Positions 1 to 4,849 of a stretch of DNA of 5,659 nt are shown here, piece by piece. The notes under the pieces are model-generated. The model was not told where the DNA came from. It saw nothing but the letters and a program-made list of their open reading frames with translations, and did not search any database. The stretch's first letter is position 1. Every line of letters starts with the position of its first letter. Made by a program: the position numbers and the translations under genes. The DNA comes from Azoarcus sp. (lineage in GTDB: Bacteria; Pseudomonadota; Gammaproteobacteria; Burkholderiales; Rhodocyclaceae). Where the stretch lies: the NCBI GenBank assembly GCA_031282905.1, contig JAITCV010000169.1, forward strand, positions 1 through 5,659, in the 5' to 3' direction.

Positions 1-1
1 T

Positions 2-382
2 TTCTGTTTGCCCGGCAATCCGGTGTCGAGCATGGTCTGTTTCCAGCAATTCGTCCCGCCGCCCCTGCGCGCGTTCATGGGACATCGGCGTCTGTTCCGG
101 CGCGTGGTCACGGCGGTTCTGGCGCATGAAGTCAGGCATCGCCCTGGAACGCGCACCGAATTCATCCGCGTGACGCTGCGGCAGGACGCCGACGGCCATT
201 TGCACGCGGCGTCGACCGGGATGCAGGGCAGCGGCAATCTCCGCTCGATGGCCCAGGCCGACGGCCTCTTGATCGTGCCGGAAAACGGCGCAAACCTGCC
301 TGCTGGCGCGACGGTACAGGTTCAAATGCTCGACGGCGGGGGATTCGAGGAAACGTCGGACTTCATGGAAAGCGCCTCATGA
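2..382 (+). CDS. moeA: Molybdopterin molybdenumtransferase MoeA, C-terminal part (5' end outside window)
   Basis: MoeA inserts molybdate into adenylylated molybdopterin, the final step of molybdenum cofactor synthesis in the cytoplasm. Only the last 126 residues are present; the frame is open to the window's left edge, so the start lies upstream. The fragment opens with FCLPGNPVSSMVCFQQFV, the conserved LPGNPVS segment near the end of the catalytic MoeA domain. It continues into the C-terminal beta-barrel domain, with TGMQGSGNLRSMAQADGL (about residues 70-87), which matches the family's T.GxQGSGxLxSMAxAdGL pattern, and then a closing AGATVQVQML strand. A tail of about 17 residues (DGGGFEETSDFMESAS) follows the usual domain end and is not recognised. 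The stop overlaps the start of mog by ATGA, implying one operon and translational coupling. Identity is confident from the motifs; which MoeA paralogue it is cannot be told from the fragment. Confidence 0.93.
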   Translation, partial: FCLPGNPVSSMVCFQQFVPPPLRAFMGHRRLFRRVVTAVLAHEVRHRPGTRTEFIRVTLRQDADGHLHAASTGMQGSGNLRSMAQADGLLIVPENGANLPAGATVQVQMLDGGGFEETSDFMESAS

Positions 383-927
383 ACGGCAAGACGCCCGCCC
401 GCATCGGCATCCTGACGATTTCCGACCGCGCCAGCCTCGGCGTTTATGAGGATCGCAGCGGTCCGGCAATCCACGCCTGGCTTGCGCGCGCGCTGGTGTC
501 GCCGTGGCAGGCGGTGGCGCGCGTCATTCCCGACGAACGGGCGGTGATCGAAAACAATCTGATCGAACTTGCCGAAACCTGTAGCCTCACGCTGACCAGT
601 GGCGGCACCGGCCCCGCGCCGCGCGACGTGACGCCGGAAGCGACCGCCGCCGTATGCGAAAAGATGCTGCCGGGCTTCGGCGAACGGATGCGGACGGTTT
701 CGCTGCAATCCGTGCCGACGGCGATCCTCTCCCGCCAGACGGCGGGCATCCGCGGGCAATGCCTGATCATCAACCTGCCGGGCAGACCATCGGCCATTGA
801 CGATTGCCTGGGCGCTGTCTTCCCCGCCGTGCCCTATTGCATCGACCTGATCGGCGGCGCCCGTCTGGAAACCGACGCCGGATTTTGCCCGGTCTTTCGG
901 CCGACTCAAGGGGCTGCATCGAAATAG
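379..927 (+). CDS. mog: Molybdopterin adenylyltransferase Mog (MogA)
   Basis: Mog activates molybdopterin by adenylylation with ATP, making the substrate on which MoeA acts. The 182-residue product has the usual length for Mog and aligns by eye along its whole length: IGILTISDRAS (9-19), the VIPDE segment with Asp52, the SGGTG loop (74-78), RDVTPEAT with Asp83 (82-89), MLPGFGERMR (96-105), SVPTAILSRQ (111-120) and INLPGRPSAI (131-140). Asp52 and Asp83 correspond to the two acidic residues known to be important in E. coli Mog. The ATG at 379 overlaps the moeA stop and has a GGAAAG ribosome binding site at 367-372, six bases upstream. The combination VPTAILSRQ plus LPG[RQ]P favours Mog over the paralogue MoaB. 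No truncation or odd residue is seen. The TAG stop at 925-927 is followed by only a weak 7-bp hairpin. Confidence 0.93.
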   Translation: MNGKTPARIGILTISDRASLGVYEDRSGPAIHAWLARALVSPWQAVARVIPDERAVIENNLIELAETCSLTLTSGGTGPAPRDVTPEATAAVCEKMLPGFGERMRTVSLQSVPTAILSRQTAGIRGQCLIINLPGRPSAIDDCLGAVFPAVPYCIDLIGGARLETDAGFCPVFRPTQGAASK

Positions 928-945
928 TCTTGTTTACGAACAAGA
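928..945. other. Short inverted repeat just after mog
   Basis: A perfect 7-bp inverted repeat (TCTTGTT, loop TACG, AACAAGA) begins directly after the mog stop codon. It could form a small hairpin at the 3' end of the moeA-mog transcript. It is AT-rich and is not followed by a T-run on the plus strand, so it does not meet the criteria for a strong intrinsic terminator. Chance is a real alternative. Confidence 0.3.
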
Positions 946-1323
946 AAGGGGACCGCTGAATGAATCGTCGTTGCGAAGAAAACTTGATGTAGCTCATTGA
1001 GGAAGAGAATGGCGCCGACGAATTCATATGGAGAGCCATCTTCCTGTGCAAGAAGAAACAGTGCTGCCGATTCTTGCATTTGAAATATTCTTTTTCCTTT
1101 GAAGGACGCATCGATTTTCGGGAAAAACCGAGATGCATGGCAGTGTCGAACATTCATCATATGAAGCAAAAGCAACAACATTGCCATAGCGGGACTCGAC
1201 GCGATCCCCCAAATACCCCTCTCTGACACGCGATGGTTTTCCAGCAATAGCGGCCACATTTTCTGGCGTCATGCCGAATCGCAGCTTGCCAAAACCAACA
1301 AGGGGAAATGATCTCGAATTCAT
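940..1323 (-). pseudogene. Decayed small gene resembling an immunity-type protein, frameshifted
   Basis: No intact gene, but three minus-strand frames carry consecutive protein-like segments. The first starts at ATG 1323-1321, preceded by an AAAGGCGG ribosome-binding-like sequence, and reads GFGKLRFGMTPENVAAIAGK then YLGDRVESRYGNVVAFASYD, ending near 1154. The frame then breaks: one frame gives MFDTAMHLGFSRK (about 1153-1115), and a third gives IDASFKGKRIFQMQESAALF and EDGSPYEFVGAILFLN (about 1112-996). The order G.LrFGMT.e.v..i.GkP, a middle strand, then KGK.IF.M and SPYEFVGAILFLN resembles small single-domain proteins often encoded after polymorphic toxins; this is from memory of the family's look, not a search. 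At least two frameshifts are needed, so it is either a decayed gene or affected by assembly errors. A further shift near 995 would add TSSFLRNDDS. An alternative in-frame ATG lies at 1341. The stretch is more AT-rich than its neighbours. Confidence 0.45.
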
Positions 1324-1334
1324 CGGCTTGCCGC

Positions 1335-1360
1335 CTTTCATACTGTGGGCAGTATGAAAG
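1335..1360. repeat. Perfect 11-bp inverted repeat (hairpin) at the relic gene junction
   Basis: CTTTCATACTG (1335-1345) and CAGTATGAAAG (1350-1360) are exact reverse complements separated by TGGG, giving an 11-bp stem with a 4-base loop. There is no T-run on either side, so it is not a canonical terminator. On the minus strand it lies between the toxin-like and immunity-like relics. It covers the upstream ATG candidate at 1341 and sits 12 bases before the preferred start at 1323. It could have acted as a translational or transcriptional control hairpin, as an operator with dyad symmetry, or be the footprint of an insertion event. Confidence 0.6.
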
Positions 1361-1512
1361 TTCGTGCCTGCCCAAGCAATGGAAATATTTCAATATCACC
1401 TTTGACCGCCGGTTTTCCCTGGCGATTCTTGTTTCATCTGCAATTCCTATCACCATCGCTTCACGCCATTTGCCTTGTTCCAGTAAACCCTGGATCAATA
1501 CCCATGCGTTGC
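1338..1512 (-). pseudogene. Possible remnant of a polymorphic-toxin-like C-terminal tip
   Basis: A minus-strand frame reads AWVLIQGLLEQGKWREAM followed by VIGIADETRIARENRR and VILKYFHCLGRHEL. The pattern of an alpha-helical segment with GKWREAM, a short I.D..rIA helix and a final L.Y...LG resembles the last helices of toxin domains at the ends of Rhs-like polymorphic toxins; this is recalled, not searched. The expected invariant residues between the last two helices look scrambled, and this frame has no stop at the natural end. A one-base shift near 1410 would instead read GKPAVKGDIEIFPLL and stop at 1338-1340, overlapping the ATG at 1341 of the next relic. The upstream side is lost: from about 1520 the sequence turns into dispersed repeat, with no protein-like reading beyond it. 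The assignment gains some weight from the immunity-like relic directly downstream on the same strand. Confidence 0.3.
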
Positions 1513-1524
1513 GGATGGCTGCAA

Positions 1525-1575
1525 TGCCGTATGGATTGCCACGTCGCTTCGCGTCTCGCAATGACAGGAAAAGCA
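1525..1575. repeat. Dispersed repeat, copy A
   Basis: The segment around TGGATTGCCACGTCGCTTCG (1533-1552) followed by GCGTCTCGCAATGAC (1551-1565) and AGGAAAAGCAG recurs in degenerate form at 2679-2715, where the 15-base GCGTCTCGCAATGAC is identical. Sequences of this type, reading GTCATTGCGAG...GGCAATCCA on the other strand, are familiar as short intergenic repeats in many proteobacterial genomes. The copy lies at the broken edge of the toxin-like relic, so its arrival or a recombination at it may have removed the upstream part of that gene. Confidence 0.6.
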
Positions 1576-1790
1576 GGCGTGCAATCCGGATGGCTTTTCC
1601 CCGATGTGGAATCCAGTGGTCGCATTGCCCCCCGCGACTGCAATACCATCGGGCGGGGGAATAATACACATGTCATGCTCCGATACACGAAACGCCACCT
1701 TTTCGCGGCATGTCGAAAATACGGTCTATGTCGACCGTGGCAGGATTGTTATCATGAGTGCCCCGATGTTTCTTCTCTTGTCCTTATTTC
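1576..1790. other. Intergenic stretch upstream of the phosphatase, no gene seen
   Basis: The open frames here look random in composition and none carries a recognisable motif or a ribosome binding site. The stretch should contain the promoter of the phosphatase gene, but I could not pick a convincing -35/-10 pair. One perfect 6-bp inverted repeat, ACGGTC-6 bases-GACCGT at 1721-1738, lies 52 bases upstream of the chosen ATG and is the only candidate operator; it is short enough to be chance. Confidence 0.4.
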
Positions 1791-2543
1791 ATGCGCCTCA
1801 CCGTTGAAACCTGCATTGCCCGTCACATTGGTGACCGCAAGGAACAGCAAGATCGTGTAGAGATTCTTGCCCACAAACGCGCGCCGGGCACACTGCTCGC
1901 GGTGCTGGCCGACGGCATGGGCGGTCATAGCGGCGGCGCAATGGCCGCTGAACAGGTTCTTCTGTCCGCCCGGCAAAACCTCGACGTGTTTTCCCCCGGC
2001 TCCGAGCAGCCCAGGGTATTGCTCGACGGCGTCATGCGTGACGCGCATTCGTCGATCCGGCTGACCCGTTTTACCAGCGAAAAAGATCCGCACAGCACGG
2101 CGGTGGTATTCCTGCTCTGCCAGGGGCGAGCGTTTTGGGCGCATTGCGGCGACTCCCGCCTCTACCATTTTCGCGGACGCGAAACGCTATTGCGTTCTCA
2201 GGATCATTCGCTGGTCGGCGAGTTGTTGCGCCGGGGGCGGCTTACCGAGGAAGAATCCCTGCAACATCCCCAGCGCAATGTGCTGATCGCCTGCCTGGGC
2301 AGCGAACGCCAACCGCGTCCCGAGTACGGCAGTTGCGGCAGTCTGTCCATCGGTGACAACTTCTTGCTGTGCTCGGACGGGCTGTGGGCTTATTTTCCCA
2401 ATGACGAACTGGCCCAGATCCTGTCCGGCGCGTCCTCCCGCGACGCCGCGCAACAGTTGGTCGATCTCGCCCGCGAGCGCGCGTGCGGCGAGGGCGACAA
2501 TCTGTCGCTGGCAATCATCAAATGCATCGCGGCGGCGGACTGA
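1791..2543 (+). CDS. PP2C-family serine/threonine protein phosphatase
   Basis: Predicted cytosolic metal-dependent phosphatase of the PPM/PP2C family, which removes phosphate from Ser/Thr residues using two Mn2+/Mg2+ ions. In the 250-residue product the family motifs occur in order: GDRKEQQDRV (14-23) with Asp21, AVLADGMGGHSGG (37-49) with metal ligand Asp41, STAVVFLL (102-109), AHCGDSRLY (117-125) with Asp121, QDHSLVGELLRRG (137-149), LLCSDGLW (192-199) with Asp196, and GDNLSLAII (235-243) with Asp236. All core acidic ligands are present, so it should be active. There is no membrane segment or extra domain; this is the compact bacterial PppA/Stp type. I chose ATG 1791 because the distance to the first motif then fits the family; an in-frame GTG at 1758 would add an unconserved Cys/Phe-rich 11 residues. 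Neither start has a clear Shine-Dalgarno sequence. It stands alone: the neighbours are a gene relic and a convergent pilus-type operon, so its target and partner kinase are unknown. Confidence 0.9.
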   Translation: MRLTVETCIARHIGDRKEQQDRVEILAHKRAPGTLLAVLADGMGGHSGGAMAAEQVLLSARQNLDVFSPGSEQPRVLLDGVMRDAHSSIRLTRFTSEKDPHSTAVVFLLCQGRAFWAHCGDSRLYHFRGRETLLRSQDHSLVGELLRRGRLTEEESLQHPQRNVLIACLGSERQPRPEYGSCGSLSIGDNFLLCSDGLWAYFPNDELAQILSGASSRDAAQQLVDLARERACGEGDNLSLAIIKCIAAAD

Positions 2544-2829
2544 AAATTCCGTGGTTCAATTGCCCGAAACGCAAGCCATCCCTTGGGGATACTTGGCCAC
2601 GATGCCGACATTTCGCCATGGCGAGGCGAGGCATGCCTCGCCCCCCTACTGCTGCGTTTCAGGCAAGCAAACCGCCCGTGGATGGCCATGCGTCTCGCAA
2701 TGACGAGCAGGAAACAGATGTCGGAAAGCGGAAAACAGAAAAATATCCGGGATTTCAAATATCCGGGGTTACGCGCCCATTGAAGATGCAAACCCCTTCC
2801 CAATGAAGTTGGACCGGCACGGGCTGCCG
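2544..2829. other. Convergent intergenic region with repeats
   Basis: This lies between the 3' ends of the phosphatase gene (plus) and the pilus-type operon (minus). No frame here looks like a real protein. It holds the palindromic repeat copy B (2615-2704), an 11-bp direct repeat AAATATCCGGG at 2741-2751 and 2757-2767, and a weak GGGGTT (2765-2770) / AACCCC (2791-2796) inverted repeat. A hairpin with a T-run that would end either transcript was not found, so termination may be bidirectional at the palindrome or Rho-dependent. Confidence 0.5.
2615..2704. repeat. Dispersed repeat, copy B, with imperfect terminal inverted repeats
   Basis: The left end GCCATGGCGAGGCGA (2615-2629) is an imperfect inverted copy (11 of 15 positions) of the right end GCGTCTCGCAATGAC (2690-2704), which is identical to 1551-1565 in copy A. 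Inside lies a perfect 16-base palindrome, GCGAGGCATGCCTCGC (2626-2641). The whole is about 90 bp with no coding content, as expected for a REP/MITE-like palindromic intergenic element. The flanking sequence shows no obvious target duplication. The internal palindrome could also serve as a bidirectional transcript end. Confidence 0.55.
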
Positions 2830-3378
2830 CTAATTTCTTGCTGGCGGCGTTTCATCCGGGATATGGAGAGTCAGCCATTCGAATTCGCAGGAGGCCGTGA
2901 GCGGCATGGGCGCGCCATCGTCCTGGCGGCGCAGGGTGCAGCCCAGCGGGCGAAAACGAGCATGCGCGAAGGTGTCGGTGAGTTCGAGCAGGGCTTCCTC
3001 ATGAAGTAGTCCGGCATCGATCCGGAGGCGCTGGAAGTGGGCGACCGGGGCAACGGCAGGTAGATCGACGGATGACGGAATATGCATGCTGGGATGGCGC
3101 AGGCGAGGGTCGGCGGCGAGCGCACGGATGAGATCTTCCGGTTTGCTGGCATGGGCCTCGATGATGTCGCGCAACTTCTGCTCGATCAGCTCACGCCTCG
3201 CGCCCTGTGCGCGGGCCGTTTCCATGCGGGCGTCGATCTGTTGTCCGGCGGCGCGCGCTTTCGTGAGTGTCGCCTGCCGTTCCCGGCGTAGATGGGCGAC
3301 GGCGCCCCAGGCCAGGCTGGCGGCGAGCAGGATGAGTACGCACATGATCATCGGGCGACGCAGCGCGGGGGCGATCAT
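2830..3378 (-). CDS. Small PilO/GspM-like inner-membrane protein
   Basis: A 182-residue bitopic protein: a short cytoplasmic N-terminus, one membrane helix (about residues 10-29, rich in Leu/Ala/Val), an Arg/Gln/Glu-rich probable coiled coil (31-75) and a periplasmic C-terminal domain (about 110-175). The C-terminal part, with FQRLRIDAGLLHEEALLEL (115-133) and GCTLRR...LTASCEFEWLTL (146-171), contains two cysteines (147 and 164) that could form a disulfide in the periplasm. Topology, size and position after a PilM/PilN-type gene fit the PilO/GspM/MshJ role of bracing the inner-membrane assembly platform. The assignment rests on architecture and context, because these families are poorly conserved. 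The ATG overlaps the upstream stop by ATGA and has a strong GGAGGAAG ribosome binding site seven bases upstream, inside the preceding gene. It is the last gene of the operon within the window; it ends at a TAG at 2830-2832. Confidence 0.65.
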   Translation of the reverse strand: MIAPALRRPMIMCVLILLAASLAWGAVAHLRRERQATLTKARAAGQQIDARMETARAQGARRELIEQKLRDIIEAHASKPEDLIRALAADPRLRHPSMHIPSSVDLPAVAPVAHFQRLRIDAGLLHEEALLELTDTFAHARFRPLGCTLRRQDDGAPMPLTASCEFEWLTLHIPDETPPARN

Positions 3379-4832
3379 GGCCGCGCTTCCTCCGCCGGGC
3401 CGGGCGTGACGAGCGCGGCGGCAAACGAGAGACGCCCGTCGGCATGGGCCTGAATCCGGGCGGGATGGTTGTGCTGGCGCTGCCAGAGCACGCGCAGGGT
3501 TTCGGCGTGGCGGGCCGGGGATGTCACGCTTTCCGCCGCGCTGTCTGTCGCGTCATCGATGACAGCGGTGAATTCAATGATGACGTCAGCGTTGTTGCTG
3601 TCCGGCGCTTCGCGGTCGGTATCGGCCAGTCGCCAGGAGAGGGTTTCGAGCCGCAAATGGGGCGCTTCGGCAAGCAGCCTGCCAACGGCGACGAGCACAG
3701 CCATCGTGTCGACCGCCGGAGCATGGGTGCGTTGTTCGATTGCGTCCAGCCCGGCTTCGAGCATCGCGGCCGTTGGATGTTGTTGGCGCACGCGGGTTTC
3801 CAGCGCGCCGAGTTCGTCATGGCGTTCGCGTTGGCTTGCCGCGCTGCGCGCGATATCGCCTTCGAGATCATCCATGACAATAAGATCGACGCCCGCCGCC
3901 GCGAGTTGGCCCGCGGTCAACAAGGCGGTGACGCCGAACAGGAAACGGCGAACAGTGGCGATGCGTCGCGCATGGTGCAGCGGCGGGCAGGCATATTGCC
4001 CCAGCGCGCCGCGGCCTTGGGCTTCCGCTATCGCCATCGCCAGCAGGCTGGGGGCTTCGTTTGCGGGCAATGGGTTGGCAAGCTGGGCGGCAAGGTCGAT
4101 GAAATCCAGTTCGACGTCATTGGCCGTGATCAGTTCGCGCAACAGGGGAAAATCGGCGCGCGCCGCCAGTACGCGCACGGCGGGATGCTTGCCGATCAGG
4201 CGCTGGCCGGCAAGCCAATCCAGGGTCTGGCTCAATTCATGGGCATAGATCGGCAAGTTTTCCGCCAGGGTCGCGGCGCGAGCGGGAATGACGCGGGTAA
4301 AACCGAGGCGGCGCTGGCGAAACAGCAATTGCCGCATCCCGCCGCCGCCGAAGGCGAGCAGCAGACCCTCTTCGGGCAAAGCACGTGCCCGGCGATACCA
4401 GCGTTCGATCAGGAAAGGCACGCTGGTCAGCTTGCGAAAAACCGCCGCGCCATGAAACGCGGCGTCGCCAAGCGCGCCGAGCCAAGGGTCGAGCAGCGCC
4501 GGGCGGGTCAGGGCGATGAGCATGACAGCATATTGTTCGCCATCGGGCGGCTGCGGCCAGGCGCAGGTAAATGGCGAATCCGGAAACTGCCGCGCCAGCC
4601 GCCGCTGGATCAGTGTCTGCTGGTCGGCGCGGGAGGCGCGCGGCAGGCGTTCGATGACATGGCGTTCATCGGCCATGTCGGCGATCAGGGTGATCTGGCC
4701 GGGATGGGCGGCGAGCCATGTCTTCAGTTGTCCGGCGGCATCGGGATTGGCCGTGGCAAGCTGGAGCACGCGGCTAGGTCCATCTTGCCAGACGGCAAGG
4801 CCATGGGCATCGATGACGATCTGATGATTCAT
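3375..4832 (-). CDS. PilM/GspL-like domain fused to a PilN-like membrane domain
   Basis: The 485-residue product has two parts. Residues 1-290 are cytoplasmic and resemble the actin-fold PilM/GspL/MshI group: an N-terminal strand pair (VIDAHGLAVWQDG, 6-18), a Gly-rich turn LLLAFGGGGMRQLLFRQRRL (157-176) and a helical stretch IYAHELSQTLDWLAGQRLIG (195-214). A single membrane helix follows at about 297-319. Next come a probable coiled coil (325-370) and a periplasmic domain ending in PHLRLETLSWRL (391-402) plus two strands, as in PilN or the GspL C-terminus. In pili, PilM binds the PilN tail to link the cytoplasmic ATPase to the periplasmic platform; here both appear to be one chain. It starts 17 bases after the GspF-like stop; GGAA in the spacer may serve as ribosome binding site. 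An ATG at 4839 is out of frame. It overlaps the next gene by ATGA. A GspL-like protein is the main alternative. Confidence 0.65.
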   Translation of the reverse strand: MNHQIVIDAHGLAVWQDGPSRVLQLATANPDAAGQLKTWLAAHPGQITLIADMADERHVIERLPRASRADQQTLIQRRLARQFPDSPFTCAWPQPPDGEQYAVMLIALTRPALLDPWLGALGDAAFHGAAVFRKLTSVPFLIERWYRRARALPEEGLLLAFGGGGMRQLLFRQRRLGFTRVIPARAATLAENLPIYAHELSQTLDWLAGQRLIGKHPAVRVLAARADFPLLRELITANDVELDFIDLAAQLANPLPANEAPSLLAMAIAEAQGRGALGQYACPPLHHARRIATVRRFLFGVTALLTAGQLAAAGVDLIVMDDLEGDIARSAASQRERHDELGALETRVRQQHPTAAMLEAGLDAIEQRTHAPAVDTMAVLVAVGRLLAEAPHLRLETLSWRLADTDREAPDSNNADVIIEFTAVIDDATDSAAESVTSPARHAETLRVLWQRQHNHPARIQAHADGRLSFAAALVTPGPAEEARP

Positions 4833-4849
4833 GGCTCATGATTTCCGCT

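Noticed and set aside
322..909. Minus-strand open frame of 195 codons opposite mog
   Set aside because: It is the antisense shadow of a confidently recognised mog gene and has no family resemblance.
928..945. Hairpin after mog as an intrinsic terminator
   Set aside because: The stem is only 7 bp, AT-rich, and no T-run follows on the plus strand, so it is kept only as a weak inverted repeat.
1758..1790. GTG 1758 as the phosphatase start
   Set aside because: The 11 extra residues are unlike the family N-terminus and the GTG has no Shine-Dalgarno sequence; ATG 1791 gives the usual spacing to the first catalytic motif.
1604..1807. Plus-strand small frame of 67 codons ahead of the phosphatase
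   Set aside because: It has no ribosome binding site, no recognisable motif and overlaps the phosphatase start out of frame; there is too little to call a gene.
1345..1860. Plus-strand open frame of 171 codons in the intergenic region
   Set aside because: It crosses the dispersed repeat and runs into the phosphatase gene in another frame. Its composition looks random (many Cys, Arg, Ser, His) and it has no motif.
1525..2704. Composite transposon carrying the phosphatase between repeat copies A and B
   Set aside because: The copies are short, degenerate and noncoding, with no transposase or target duplication. Shared dispersed repeats explain them better.
3444..4841. Long plus-strand open frame of 465 codons
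   Set aside because: It is antisense to the PilM/PilN-like gene, with Gly/Arg/Gln-rich low-complexity composition, no motif and no ribosome binding site. It is a shadow of high-GC third-position bias on the opposite strand.
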